Made by a program: the position numbers and the translations under genes. Below are positions 16,271 through 26,013 of a stretch of 64,000 bases of DNA, piece after piece (the first letter of the stretch is position 1; every line of letters starts with the position of its first letter). Below the pieces are notes generated by a model. That model did not search any database. It was not told the DNA's origin and saw nothing but the letters and a program-made list of their open reading frames with translations. Origin of the DNA: WRAV01 sp050950205 (GTDB taxonomy: Bacteria; Bacillota; Clostridia; Oscillospirales; Ruminococcaceae); NCBI GenBank assembly GCA_050950205.1, contig JBMNHF010000010.1:248001-312000 (forward strand), given 5' to 3'.

Positions 16271-18037
16271 ATGACAAGCAATCAAAATGTACTGCGCTGG
16301 CTGGAGGAGATGAAAGCTCTGGTAAAGCCAATGAATGTTGTGTGGATAGACGGCAGCCGCGAGCAGATGGCTGACCTTAAAAAACAGGCCTTGGCTACCG
16401 GCGAGCTGGAAGAGCTGAACCAGGAGCTCCTGCCAGGTTGTACTCTTCACCGCACCGCTGTCAACGACGTGGCACGGGTGGAGCACCGCACCTTTATCTG
16501 CTCCCGTAAAAAGGAAGATGCCGGCCCCACCAACAACTGGGAAGACCCCCAAGTCATGTACGAGAAGCTGCGCAAACTGTTTAGCGGCGTCATGCACGAT
16601 CGCACCATGTATATCATTCCATATTCCATGGGTCCCATCGGCTCTCCCTACTCCAAGGTGGGCATCGAGCTGACCGACTCCATCTATGTGGTGCTGAACA
16701 TGGACATTATGACCCGGGTGGGCAAGGCTGCTCTTGACCAGCTGGGCGACAGCAACGACTTTGTGCGGGGTCTCCACTCCAAAGCCGATATCGACGAGGA
16801 GAACCGCTACATTTGCCACTTCCCCGAGGACAATGCCATTTGGTCCATCAACTCCGGCTACGGCGGCAACGTGCTGCTGGGCAAAAAGTGCTTTGCGCTG
16901 CGCATTGCCTCCTACCAGGGTTGGAAGGAAGGCTGGATGGCCGAGCATATGCTGATTCTCGGTATCGAAAATCCCAAGGGCGAAATTAAATACGTGGCCG
17001 CTGCCTTCCCCTCTGCTTGCGGAAAGACCAACCTGGCCATGCTGATTCCCCCCGAGGTTTACCAGAAGAAGGGCTACAAGGTTTGGACGGTGGGCGACGA
17101 CATCGCCTGGATGAACATCGGCAAGGACGGACGCCTCTGGGCCATCAACCCTGAATCCGGCTTCTTTGGCGTGGCTCCTGGCACCAACATGAAGTCCAAC
17201 CCCAACGCTCTGCTCTCCACCCAGAAAAACACCATCTTCACCAACGTGGTTCACAACCTGGACAACAACACCGTTTGGTGGGAAGGCCTGGACAAGAATC
17301 CCCCCGAAAATGCCGTGGATTGGAAGGGCAATCCCTGGAACGGCAAGACCAGCGATGTAAAGGGTGCACATCCCAACAGCCGGTTTACCGCTCCTGCCAT
17401 CAACTGCCCCTGCATTTCCAGCGAATTCTCCAATCCCGAAGGCGTGCCCATCTCCGCCATCATCTTCGGTGGCCGTCGTGCCAAGACCGCTCCCCTGGTA
17501 TACCAGGCAAGGGATTGGGAGCACGGTGTGTTCGTAGGCTCCATCATGGCTTCCGAGACCACTGCCGCCGCCTCCGGCGCAGTTGGTGTTGTCCGCCGCG
17601 ACCCCATGGCCATGTTGCCCTTCTGCGGCTACCACATGGGCGACTACTTCCAGCACTGGCTTGACATGGGCAAAAAGCTGGGCGACAAGGCTCCCAAGAT
17701 CTTCAACGTCAACTGGTTCCGCACCGACGAAGAGGGCAACTTCATCTGGCCCGGATTCGGCGACAACCTGCGGGTACTGGATTGGATCATCCAGCGCTGC
17801 GAGGATTCTGTGGACGCCGTGGAAACCCCCATCGGCTACGAGCCCAAGCCCGAGGACATCAACATCGAGGGTCTGGAGAGTGTCACCCTGGATACCATCA
17901 AGGCACTTCTGGATGTGGACAAGGACCTCTGGCTGGAAGATGTGGCCGCCATCAAGGAGTTCTACGCCAAGTTTGGCGAAAGGCTGCCCAAGGAACTTTC
18001 CACTGAGCTGGAAGCTCTGGAAAAGCGCCTGAGCTAA
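16271..18037 (+). CDS. pckG: Phosphoenolpyruvate carboxykinase (GTP)
   Basis: 588 residues. The P-loop-like kinase motif is FPSACGKTNLAML, the metal-binding GDDIAWM follows, and FGGRRAKTAPLVYQARDW and the mobile-lid region identify the GTP family rather than the ATP family. It interconverts oxaloacetate and PEP. In fermentative anaerobes it may run either toward gluconeogenesis or toward CO2 fixation to oxaloacetate; the sequence does not say which. Codons are strongly biased to C-ending forms, which suggests high expression. Own promoter upstream and a 15-pair terminator downstream, so monocistronic. Confidence 0.97.
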   Translation: MTSNQNVLRWLEEMKALVKPMNVVWIDGSREQMADLKKQALATGELEELNQELLPGCTLHRTAVNDVARVEHRTFICSRKKEDAGPTNNWEDPQVMYEKLRKLFSGVMHDRTMYIIPYSMGPIGSPYSKVGIELTDSIYVVLNMDIMTRVGKAALDQLGDSNDFVRGLHSKADIDEENRYICHFPEDNAIWSINSGYGGNVLLGKKCFALRIASYQGWKEGWMAEHMLILGIENPKGEIKYVAAAFPSACGKTNLAMLIPPEVYQKKGYKVWTVGDDIAWMNIGKDGRLWAINPESGFFGVAPGTNMKSNPNALLSTQKNTIFTNVVHNLDNNTVWWEGLDKNPPENAVDWKGNPWNGKTSDVKGAHPNSRFTAPAINCPCISSEFSNPEGVPISAIIFGGRRAKTAPLVYQARDWEHGVFVGSIMASETTAAASGAVGVVRRDPMAMLPFCGYHMGDYFQHWLDMGKKLGDKAPKIFNVNWFRTDEEGNFIWPGFGDNLRVLDWIIQRCEDSVDAVETPIGYEPKPEDINIEGLESVTLDTIKALLDVDKDLWLEDVAAIKEFYAKFGERLPKELSTELEALEKRLS

Positions 18038-18054
18038 CTGCATAACCAAAAATA

Positions 18055-18087
18055 AAAGTGGTATCGGCAGTGCCGATACCACTTTTT
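18055..18087 (+). terminator. Terminator of pckG
   Basis: Perfect 15-pair stem (18055-18069 with 18071-18085) with a one-base loop, then a T run. Confidence 0.9.
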
Positions 18088-18112
18088 GTATGGAATAATA
18101 AAAACTGATTTG

Positions 18113-18141
18113 CAAAAGCCACCCACCCAAGGGCGGCTTTT
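18113..18141 (-). terminator. Possible minus-strand terminator beyond prmA
   Basis: AAAGCC-type stem with one G:U pair when read on the minus strand (18140-18131 with 18122-18113), followed by T residues. A weaker hairpin with a six-T run lies nearer to prmA at about 18210-18245; either could end the purL-prmA transcript. Confidence 0.4.
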
Positions 18142-18265
18142 ATTGATTGCAAGCACTAAATTTCTGCTGGCGAAGGCTATAAAGTCCGCCGGAAGGGAAG
18201 GGCAAACCTTGAGAAAAAATCCCAACCCCATTCGATGGGGGCAGGTTTGCAAGGTGGGACTTGGG

Positions 18266-19222
18266 TCAGCCTTGGGCCGGTTTTGCCAGCAAAGCCACCC
18301 AACCCTCCTGCTCCTTCTTTTGGAAAATGGCAAAACCGGCGGCCACAAGGGCCTGCTCCACTTCCTCCGAGCGGGAGTCGATGATGCCGGAGGTGATTAC
18401 CATACCGCCGGGACTTAACAGCCGGGGCAGGTCGGCAATCAATTGCAGGATGATGTCCGCCACAATGTTGGCAAAGACAATGTCAAAGGTGCCGGCAATG
18501 CCCTGTGCCAGATTGCCCACCGAATACTGCGCCAGATGCTCCACCCCGTTGAGTGCGGCGTTTTCCCGGGCCACCTGAACGGCCACTTCTTCAATATCGG
18601 TGCCCCGGGCGCTTTCGGCTCCCAACAGCAGGGCAGCCAGAGACAAAATGCCGCTGCCGCAGCCCAGATCCAGCACCCTTTCACCGCCACGAATCTGCTC
18701 CTGCAGCAGCTCCAGACACATCCGGGTGGAGTGATGGGAGCCACTGCCGAACGCCATTCCCGGGTCAAGGCGGAGTACCACATCCCCGGGGGATGACTCC
18801 CATTCCTCCCAGGTGGGACAGACCACCAACCGCTCTCCGATGCGGTCGGGGGTCCAGTAGTTCTTCCAGTTGTTGGCCCAGTCCTCCTCCCGCACGGCGG
18901 TGGTGACCATCTCCAACCGCCCCCACGCCTTTTGGGCATCCTGCGCCTGCAAGCGGGCAAGGGCTTCCTTGACCTGAGCCAGCTGCTCCCTGCCCTGGTG
19001 GTTGTCCGCCAGATAAAAGGTCACCGAGCTTTCCCGGCTGCGCAGCTTTAGAAGATCTTCGTCAATATAATCCCACCGGCCTTGCTTTCCCTTCAAAAAC
19101 TCTTCAAAGTCGGCAGCATCCTGAATGGAGCAGCCGGAAATGCCCAAATCCATCAAAGCGGCGGTGAGAGGTTCGATGCCCTGTGAGGTGGTAAAAACTT
19201 CTACCTGTGTCCAAGTATCCAT
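18266..19222 (-). CDS. prmA: Ribosomal protein L11 methyltransferase PrmA
   Basis: 318 residues. An N-terminal substrate-binding domain (about 1-110) is followed by a Rossmann methyltransferase domain with the SAM loop LDLGCGSGILSLAALLLGA and the catalytic-site NIVADII. It trimethylates lysines and the N-terminal amine of ribosomal protein L11. It lies about 100 bases downstream of purL on the same strand, so co-transcription is possible though functionally unrelated. No dnaJ or rsmE gene, the common neighbours of prmA, is beside it. Confidence 0.94.
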   Translation of the reverse strand: MDTWTQVEVFTTSQGIEPLTAALMDLGISGCSIQDAADFEEFLKGKQGRWDYIDEDLLKLRSRESSVTFYLADNHQGREQLAQVKEALARLQAQDAQKAWGRLEMVTTAVREEDWANNWKNYWTPDRIGERLVVCPTWEEWESSPGDVVLRLDPGMAFGSGSHHSTRMCLELLQEQIRGGERVLDLGCGSGILSLAALLLGAESARGTDIEEVAVQVARENAALNGVEHLAQYSVGNLAQGIAGTFDIVFANIVADIILQLIADLPRLLSPGGMVITSGIIDSRSEEVEQALVAAGFAIFQKKEQEGWVALLAKPAQG

Positions 19223-19319
19223 AAGCGTTTGAAAGCGGGAAGAATCCGGTACAGGACACTTCCCGCTGTTCTCCTTTCCATTGGTTTAACCGGGTGGTTT
19301 TGCCACCATCTCAAACTTT

Positions 19320-22300
19320 TTAGATACTATAGTAATTGACCGCGCAGCGGAAAATATCCAGATACTCGCAGTCGGGAATATTGCGGTAAATGTCTTCGCT
19401 CCAGCGCTCCACATGAGCCATTTTGCCAAACACCCTGCCATCGGGAGAGGTGATGCCCTCGATGGCGTAAAGGGAACCGCTGGGATTGTACTCCAAATCC
19501 ATGGAAGGATTGCCGCTTGGATCGGCGTACTGGGTGGCAATCTGTCCATTGGCTGCCATTTCCCGGATGGTTTCCTCGGTGGCGATGAACCGCCCCTCCC
19601 CGTTGGAGATGGGGGCAAGCCAGACGCTGCCCACAGAGGTGCCCGCCAGCCAAGGGGATTTGTTGGAGGCAATGCGGGTGCGCACCATGACGCTCTGATG
19701 GCGGCCGATTTGGTTATAGGTCAGGGTGGGGGAATCGGCTTGTGCCTGCCGATATTCCCCATAGGGAACAAGGCCCAGCTTACAAAGTGCCTGAAAACCG
19801 TTGCAGATCCCCAGCATCAAGCCGTCCCGGTTTTGAAGCAGATGTTCAATACCTTGGCGAATCTGGGGATTGCGCAGGAAGGCGGTGATAAATTTTCCGG
19901 AGCCGTCCGGCTCATCGCCGCCGGAAAATCCGCCGGGGATGGCCACAATCTGGCTGCGGGAAATCAGCTTAGAGAAAGCCTCCACCGATTCGGCGATGGC
20001 CTGTCCTGTCAGGTTGCGCAGCACAAAGATTTCCGGTTTTGCCCCCGCCCGCTGGAAGGCGGCGGCGGTGTCGTACTCGCAGTTGGTGCCGGGGAAGACG
20101 GGAATGGCAACCCGGGGAGAAGCCGGCTGCACCTGAATGGAGGGGAATCCCACGCTTTCCCGCTGCCAGTGAAACGCTTCCACATTGCCTTTAGGCGGCG
20201 CAAGGTAGGGGTACACCGGCTGAAGGGTGCCCTCCCAGGCTTTTTGCACTTCCTCCAGGTCGACGACCTCTCCGCCGGGCAACTCTAGGCGATAATCGGC
20301 AGTGGTGCGACCCAGCAGGAACTTGTCCAGCTCCAGGAAGGGCTCTTTGGCCTCCAGCAGGAAGGCGCCGGGCTGATAGCTCCAGGACAGGGGCTTTTCG
20401 GCAATAAAGCCGATTTTGTTGCCAAAGCACATCTTGCAGATGCCCTCGGCGGTGCCGCCGGGGCCCACCGCCCAGCTGGCAATGGCCCGCTTGCCGGCCA
20501 CCAGCTGCTCCACCATGTCAAAGATAAAGCGGACGTCGTCAAAGTCGGGCAGACCGTCGGCGGTCATGCAGGGGGCGAGGAGGTAGACATAACTGTCGGT
20601 GTGTTTAAATTCGGGAGAGATGACTTTGTCCGCCTGCCCCATGGAAAGAGCGATACTCACCAAAGTGGGGGGGACGTTTAGGTCTTCAAAGGTGCCGGAC
20701 ATGCTGTCCTTGCCGCCGATGGCCGCCAGCTGCAGCTGCATCTGGGCTTCCAAGGCTCCCAACAGGGCGGCGGCAGGCTTGCCCCATTTTTCCGGGTCGG
20801 TGCCCAGCTTCTCAAAGTATTCCTGGAAGGTGAGCCATGTTTTGCAGCGGCTTCCTCCGGCGGCAATCACCTTGGCCACCGATTCCACCACCGCATAGTA
20901 GCCGGCGTGGTAGGGGCTATTCAGAGCGGTTTGGGGGTCATAGGCCCAGCTCATCAGGGTGCAGGCCTTGGTGTGGCTGCCAACATCCACCGGCAGCTTG
21001 GCCGCCATAATCTGTGCGGGGGTGCGCCGGTAAGCACCTCCATAGGGCATCAGCACCGTGGCCGACCCTACGGTGGAGTCAAACCGGTCGGACAGCCCCT
21101 TCTGAGAGCAGAAGGCAAGGCTGGAAAGCTTTTGCAAAATGGTTTCCCGGTTGACGGGGAGGGAATCCTGACAGACTTCCTTGGCCGGCGCTGTAATTTT
21201 AATGGAGGTGTGCTTGGCCGCCCCGTTGGAGTTTAAAAACTTGCGGGATAAATTGACAATGGTGCGTCCCCTCCAGTGCATGGTCAGCCGGGGCGTTTCG
21301 GTCACCTCGGCCACCACCGTGGCCTCCAGGTTTTCCTCGTCGGCCAGGCGGATAAACTGCTCCACATCCTCAGCGGCCACCACCACCGCCATACGCTCCT
21401 GGCTTTCGGAAATGGCAAGTTCGGTGCCGTCCAGCCCTTCGTACTTTTTGGGCACGGCGTCCAGGTTGATGGCAACGCCGTCGGCCAACTCTCCTATGGC
21501 CACCGAAACCCCTCCGGCACCAAAGTCGTTGCAGCGCCGAATCAGGCGGGTCACGTCGGGGTTGCGGAACAGCCGCTGGATTTTACGCTCCTCGGGGGCA
21601 TTGCCCTTTTGCACCTCGGAGCCGCAGGTTTCCAGAGAGGAAACGGTGTGACTCTTGGAGGAACCGGTGGCGCCGCCGCAGCCGTCCCGTCCGGTGCGGC
21701 CGCCCAGCAGGATGACCTTGTCGCCGGGTGCGGGAACCTCCCGCACTACGTGTTCTGCCGGAACAGCGCCCACCACGGCGCCCAGCTCCATTCGCTTGGC
21801 TTCGTAGCCGGGGTGATAAATTTCGTGAACCAGGCCGGTGGCCAGGCCGATTTGATTGCCGTAGGAGGAATAGCCCGCTGCCGCTGTCTGGCAAAGTTGC
21901 TTTTGAGGCAGCTTGCCGGGGCGGGTTGTGGACACCTCTGCAAGAGGATTGGCGGCTCCGGTAATCCGCATGGCCTGATAGACAAAGCTGCGTCCAGAAA
22001 GGGGATCCCGAATGGCTCCCCCCAGGCAGGTGGCCGCCCCGCCGAAGGGCTCAATTTCGGTGGGGTGGTTGTGGGTTTCATTTTTAAACATGATGAGCCA
22101 ATCCTGGGGCTGGCCGTCCACCTCTACCCGGACATTGACGGAGCAGGCGTTGATTTCGTCGCTGATGTCCAACCGGTTGAGGTATCCGGATTTGCGCAGA
22201 GCCTTGGCGGCGATGGTGGCCATATCCATCAGGGTGGAGGGGCGGCCGTCGGTATACAGAGCCTCCCGCATGGTGCGGTACCGCTGATAGCTGCGGGCAA

Positions 22301-23027
22301 TGTATTCCGGCTCAATCTCCACCGAATCGATGTGGGTCAAGAAGGTGGTGTGGCGGCAGTGGTCCGACCAGTAGGTGTCAATCATCCGAATCTCGGTGAT
22401 GGTGGGGTCCCGTTTTTCTTCCGAGCGGAAGTAGTCCTGACAGAACTGCAGGTCAGCCAAATCCATGGCAAGGCCCAGTTCTTCCAGCAGGGAGGTCAGG
22501 GCTTCTTCCTCCATGGCGATAAAGCCTTCCAGCACCGCCACGTCGGCAGGAGCGGGATATACCGTTTCCAAGGTTTGGGGAATTTCCAAAGAGGCCTCTC
22601 GGCTTTCCACCGGGTTGATGAGGTACTCTTTGATTCTTTCCAGGGTTTCGGGGGAGAGGATTCCTTCAAAAACCCAAAGCTTGGCGCAGCGCACCGTGGG
22701 TCTTTCCCCGCCGGTGGAAAGGGAGATACACTGGGCGCAGCTATCGGCTCGCTGATCAAACTGACCGGGAAGCAGCTCGGTGGCAAACACCGTCTGGCCG
22801 GCAAAATCCGGGAGCTTGTCCAGAGTGATGTCCACCTGAGGCTCCGAAAATACGGTATCCCGGCAGGCATCAAAGTCCTCTTGACTCATCCCCTCCACCA
22901 GATAGCGGTTGAGAATCCGAAGGCCGGAAAGCTCCAATCCCAAAGAGGTGCGCAGGTCGGAAAGAACTCCTTGCGCTTCCACCGCAAAGGGAGGCTTTTT
23001 TTCGACGTAAAGGCAAAAAACGGACAC
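19320..23027 (-). CDS. purL: Phosphoribosylformylglycinamidine synthase, single-chain clostridial type
   Basis: 1235 residues if translation starts at the GTG at 23027, which I prefer because the conserved sequence begins there (SVFCLYVEKKPPF) and AGGAAAGG lies 11 bases upstream; the open frame runs on to 23246 without conservation. The ATP and substrate block is HNHPTEIEPFGGAATCLGG. The C-terminal class I glutamine amidotransferase has PGTNCEYD, the nucleophile in GICNGFQAL and GEGRFIA. It converts FGAR and glutamine to FGAM in purine synthesis. One polypeptide does what PurL, PurQ and PurS do separately in Bacillus. No other pur gene is near. Confidence 0.94.
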   Translation of the reverse strand: MSVFCLYVEKKPPFAVEAQGVLSDLRTSLGLELSGLRILNRYLVEGMSQEDFDACRDTVFSEPQVDITLDKLPDFAGQTVFATELLPGQFDQRADSCAQCISLSTGGERPTVRCAKLWVFEGILSPETLERIKEYLINPVESREASLEIPQTLETVYPAPADVAVLEGFIAMEEEALTSLLEELGLAMDLADLQFCQDYFRSEEKRDPTITEIRMIDTYWSDHCRHTTFLTHIDSVEIEPEYIARSYQRYRTMREALYTDGRPSTLMDMATIAAKALRKSGYLNRLDISDEINACSVNVRVEVDGQPQDWLIMFKNETHNHPTEIEPFGGAATCLGGAIRDPLSGRSFVYQAMRITGAANPLAEVSTTRPGKLPQKQLCQTAAAGYSSYGNQIGLATGLVHEIYHPGYEAKRMELGAVVGAVPAEHVVREVPAPGDKVILLGGRTGRDGCGGATGSSKSHTVSSLETCGSEVQKGNAPEERKIQRLFRNPDVTRLIRRCNDFGAGGVSVAIGELADGVAINLDAVPKKYEGLDGTELAISESQERMAVVVAAEDVEQFIRLADEENLEATVVAEVTETPRLTMHWRGRTIVNLSRKFLNSNGAAKHTSIKITAPAKEVCQDSLPVNRETILQKLSSLAFCSQKGLSDRFDSTVGSATVLMPYGGAYRRTPAQIMAAKLPVDVGSHTKACTLMSWAYDPQTALNSPYHAGYYAVVESVAKVIAAGGSRCKTWLTFQEYFEKLGTDPEKWGKPAAALLGALEAQMQLQLAAIGGKDSMSGTFEDLNVPPTLVSIALSMGQADKVISPEFKHTDSYVYLLAPCMTADGLPDFDDVRFIFDMVEQLVAGKRAIASWAVGPGGTAEGICKMCFGNKIGFIAEKPLSWSYQPGAFLLEAKEPFLELDKFLLGRTTADYRLELPGGEVVDLEEVQKAWEGTLQPVYPYLAPPKGNVEAFHWQRESVGFPSIQVQPASPRVAIPVFPGTNCEYDTAAAFQRAGAKPEIFVLRNLTGQAIAESVEAFSKLISRSQIVAIPGGFSGGDEPDGSGKFITAFLRNPQIRQGIEHLLQNRDGLMLGICNGFQALCKLGLVPYGEYRQAQADSPTLTYNQIGRHQSVMVRTRIASNKSPWLAGTSVGSVWLAPISNGEGRFIATEETIREMAANGQIATQYADPSGNPSMDLEYNPSGSLYAIEGITSPDGRVFGKMAHVERWSEDIYRNIPDCEYLDIFRCAVNYYSI

Positions 23028-23193
23028 AGTACCGACATCCTTTCCTGTTAGTGGCCACAGCGGACAGGCCTCTTCTATTCCAGAGGTTATGATACAGTAA
23101 CCAAGGTATTCACTCTTGGAGCTTACATGTGTTGCTGCCACAACGGGCGGTTGCTTGTCTGAAAGACGCTGACAATGAGAATATGATGGGAAT

Positions 23194-23202
23194 ATTATAA
23201 CA
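23194..23202 (-). promoter_or_regulatory. Extended -10 promoter of purL
   Basis: TGT followed by TATAAT (23199-23194) on the minus strand gives an extended -10 element; no good -35. It predicts an untranslated leader of about 160 bases before the GTG, long enough for control, but I see no purine riboswitch core in it. Confidence 0.55.
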
Positions 23203-23267
23203 CAAGTATTTTCTCTATGCCATACTGTCAGCGGCATTCCTGGCAAGGCGGAGCGATTTTTGTCGTA

Positions 23268-23296
23268 TTGTCTTTTCTGCGCGATTTTGTTATACT
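23268..23296 (+). promoter_or_regulatory. Promoter of the NPxTG surface-protein gene
   Basis: TTGTCT (23268-23273), 17 bases, TATACT (23291-23296), divergent from the purL promoter about 70 bp away. GGAGGT at 23371-23376 precedes the ATG. Confidence 0.6.
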
Positions 23297-23382
23297 TACC
23301 CTACAAGGAAATAACAGGAAAGCCAAGGTTTTTCTTGATCAATAGACGGCTGCGTTCGCACGGGTTCAAAGGAGGTACCTTC

Positions 23383-24690
23383 ATGGGCAAACAGATTACA
23401 GCGCTGCTTTTGGCGGTGGTGCTGATGTCTTTTTTCACCACTACGGCTTTTGCCTGGGGCATTACCGGTTCCGGGGAATTTGCCGATGCCGCCAAACGCT
23501 ATGGATTTGTAGACGATGCAAAAATCGTTTACAACGGCGAGATCTCCTATCAGGATTATGACGAAGTTTATGTGGGAAGCGCCATCTACATTCCCATTGG
23601 CATCCAGGATGACGATGGCAATGTCACCCATGCCACCGCCCAAAACATCAAAAAAGATAAGGTGAGCGTCAGTCACAAGGTTACCCGGGGTGCCCGGCAC
23701 GTCACCGGCGTTTCCATTGTAGATGGCGGCAAGGAGAAGATTAGCGGCCTTGACAAAGGCGCCTATGTGAAAGTTCAGCTGACCGACAGCTATTCCGGTA
23801 CCGGCACCGCCAACATTGAGGTGAAGCTGGTGTTGGTGATCAACCGGATGGCCCATCAGGAAACGGAAATCGAGCTGTACTGCACCATGGAAAACCGCAC
23901 GGTATACATCGACTACGACACCGTTTACGGCGCACAGCTTCCCACCCTGTTCGAAGTGGGATACCATTACAACGGCGAAGCCACCTTTGATATGGGAAAC
24001 GATGTGCGTTACACCGCCCGGGTAAAAGCCAGGCAAAAGTACATCATCGATTACGATACTCAAACAAACGAAGAAATTGCTGCCCGGTATCCAAAGAACA
24101 ACCTGGAATTTCACAACTTCAAGGGGGAGCGCACCACCTTTGCCAGCAACGGAAAGTTGGAGCTTCCTCTGGACAGCGCTACCTATTATAAAAACCGTCA
24201 ATACAAGGCTTATGCCTACAAAATCTCGGGCAATACACTGGTGCCGATGGATTCCAACATCAGCAAGGATGGAATTCTTACCCTTTACACCAGAACCTTG
24301 GAAAGCTACGTCATCTCCGATGTGGATTTGCTCAACCAAAAGGATGACCAAGCATCCACTCCGGCCCCTGCCCCTGCCACATCCCCTGCCAGTCAATCGG
24401 GAGCCAATCAGCTACAGGCACCGCCGATGGGAGGAGCCCCTCTGCCTGCCCTTCCCACCGAAAGTTCCGCCCCCGCTCTGGTAGAAACTGCTCCGCCCCC
24501 GGCAACTTCTCAGCCGGAAACTCCTCAGGTTTCCAGCGTCACTCCGCCTCCTGCCAGCCTAAGCCATATCAGCGCAGTCAACAAGGGAACCGAGAACCCC
24601 CTGACGGGAGCGCCCCCCTTGGTGGGGATCGCTGTGATGGGAACTCTTACCGGATGGGGAGCATGGCTGCTGCGTCCCCGCAAAAAATAG
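23383..24690 (+). CDS. Secreted cell-wall-anchored protein of unknown function (NPxTG signal)
   Basis: 435 residues from the ATG at 23383, 6 bases after GGAGGT. Signal peptide at 1-24 (AVVLMSFFTTTAFA). The mature part is strand-rich with no enzyme motif: about 25-325 shows CTMENRTVYID and RQKYIIDYDTQTNEEIAARYP, resembling the next two genes. A Pro/Ala/Ser linker at about 335-395 precedes a sorting signal: NPLTG, a hydrophobic segment and the RPRKK tail. This predicts attachment by a sortase that accepts NPxTG; no sortase gene is in the window. It heads a cluster of three paralogues. Function unknown; a structural or adhesive surface role is only a guess. Confidence 0.8.
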   Translation: MGKQITALLLAVVLMSFFTTTAFAWGITGSGEFADAAKRYGFVDDAKIVYNGEISYQDYDEVYVGSAIYIPIGIQDDDGNVTHATAQNIKKDKVSVSHKVTRGARHVTGVSIVDGGKEKISGLDKGAYVKVQLTDSYSGTGTANIEVKLVLVINRMAHQETEIELYCTMENRTVYIDYDTVYGAQLPTLFEVGYHYNGEATFDMGNDVRYTARVKARQKYIIDYDTQTNEEIAARYPKNNLEFHNFKGERTTFASNGKLELPLDSATYYKNRQYKAYAYKISGNTLVPMDSNISKDGILTLYTRTLESYVISDVDLLNQKDDQASTPAPAPATSPASQSGANQLQAPPMGGAPLPALPTESSAPALVETAPPPATSQPETPQVSSVTPPPASLSHISAVNKGTENPLTGAPPLVGIAVMGTLTGWGAWLLRPRKK

Positions 24691-24734
24691 GCCTATATTA
24701 TAATAAGGTATAAATTTTATTGGGAGAATCCATT

Positions 24735-25628
24735 ATGGACAAAAAAATAACGGTATTGTCTTGGATACTGATCCTGACTGTTCTGATGTCCACCCCGGCT
24801 GCCGCCTTGGAGCTGGCCCAGCCGGAGGAGGTAAGCCAACGCTTTGCCTCCGAGGGCTATTTTAAAAACGGAACCCGTCTGCGGGGGAACCTTTCCAGCT
24901 TTGAGGGAATGACCGTTGCCCGGCCGGGGGACGAAATCTTTCTTCCCTTGGAAACCTGGTATTTTACTTGGGAAAAAAACAGCGACCAGCGCCTTCCGCA
25001 AATGACTGCCCGGGATAATCAAACCCTCAATCTGGGGCTGTCGGTGGATTATATCCAAGGGGAGGAAGTTTTTGAAAGGCTTACCCTCACCGCCCGGGAC
25101 AATCAGCTGGGCATTCTCATCGATTTTGCCGACACTCATCTTTCCTTTGAGCCGGTAAAGTTTCAGGCAAACTGCAAGCTGACGGTGGGGGGCGGTGAAA
25201 TTCCCGGCGGGGAATTTGAGGTAAGCGGCCTGTTTCGCAACCGGCAGACAACGGTAATCAATGCCAACCGCACCGTTACCCTGGGCAAGGGGCGCACGGC
25301 GGTGGGCAGCCACCTTCAAGACCTTGTCGATGTCCAGTTTGACCTTGGTTGCGGCGTTACTTTGACAGCCGATCTGCCTATAGCCCAGCAGGTGTATGCC
25401 CACGCCGAGAACACCCCCATCCCGCAGGATCAAGAGATGATGGCCCGCAGCCCTCAAATTAGGCAGGTGGTGCGCATCTGGAGCATGGGATTTGAAAAGG
25501 GAACGGTGCGGCTGGATCCCAACCGGTACGGCAACCGCAAGGTGTACGGCCCTATGCTGCATTACCTTGGCACCACCCAAGACCCCCTGCCCTTACAGAG
25601 CGTGTATTATTTGGCGGCAGAGGAATGA
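24735..25628 (+). CDS. Secreted paralogue of unknown function
   Basis: 297 residues from the ATG at 24735, 8 bases after GGGAG. Signal peptide at 1-24 (ILTVLMSTPAAALE). No anchor and no sorting signal. The region around FTWEKN and the C-terminal stretch DVQFDLGCGVTLTADLP ... LGTTQDPLPL align by eye with FTWEKK and DVEFEGDIGGIVFATK ... LGTTKDKKLPL of the third gene, so the two are homologous. It follows the NPxTG gene by 44 bases with no terminator seen between, so a two-gene transcript is likely, ended by the hairpin at 25671. Probably released or held by its anchored neighbour; this is inference. Confidence 0.75.
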   Translation: MDKKITVLSWILILTVLMSTPAAALELAQPEEVSQRFASEGYFKNGTRLRGNLSSFEGMTVARPGDEIFLPLETWYFTWEKNSDQRLPQMTARDNQTLNLGLSVDYIQGEEVFERLTLTARDNQLGILIDFADTHLSFEPVKFQANCKLTVGGGEIPGGEFEVSGLFRNRQTTVINANRTVTLGKGRTAVGSHLQDLVDVQFDLGCGVTLTADLPIAQQVYAHAENTPIPQDQEMMARSPQIRQVVRIWSMGFEKGTVRLDPNRYGNRKVYGPMLHYLGTTQDPLPLQSVYYLAAEE

Positions 25629-25670
25629 TTTTAGCCGTTAATTTGTAAATTTTTTGTTAAGACAAAGGCC

Positions 25671-25706
25671 AAACGGGGGTGGAATGTAACCACTCCCGTT
25701 TTTTGT
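25671..25706 (+). terminator. Terminator after the second secreted paralogue
   Basis: Stem of 11 pairs (AACGGGGGTGG with CCACTCCCGTT, one G:U) followed by TTTTTTGT. Confidence 0.85.
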
Positions 25707-25870
25707 CGCAAAAAAACGAGAAAATGAGTACGCTCTATATCTTGTACCAAAAGCAAGAGCAATTCCACTACAAGCAGAAGAGTGCCAAAAAAATGTTACG
25801 AAAAAAAATATAAAACCCATGCAGTAAAATGAAGAATGACTGACACTTATTAACTGAAGGCTGCAAACAG

Positions 25871-25975
25871 GTTACAAAAAAGTTACAGAAATTGCAATTT
25901 AGGTCTTGCATTCTAAGAAACTTTGTGGTACACTGTATGCAGTTGGGGAAATGATGGAGAGCTTCCCCCAATTTA
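25871..25975 (+). promoter_or_regulatory. Promoter, direct repeats and leader hairpin of the third secreted gene
   Basis: TTGCAT (25906-25911), 17 bases, TACACT (25929-25934). Upstream lie two direct copies of GTTACA (25871 and 25882), 11 bp apart, a possible activator site. In the leader, TTGGGG and CCCCCAA (about 25942-25975) can pair. The rest of the 385-base gap from 25629 is AT-rich with no reading frame I would defend. Confidence 0.5.
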
Positions 25976-26013
25976 GAAACAAAATGCTTACACAAAATAA
26001 GGAGGATTAACTC

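Noticed and set aside
16145..18130. 661-codon open frame on the minus strand
   Set aside because: It is the shadow of pckG, whose strong C-ending codon bias removes stop codons from the opposite frame; composition is Gly/Val/His-rich and no motif is present.
21276..23051. 591-codon plus-strand frame
   Set aside because: Antisense shadow of purL, which carries all FGAM synthase motifs on the minus strand.
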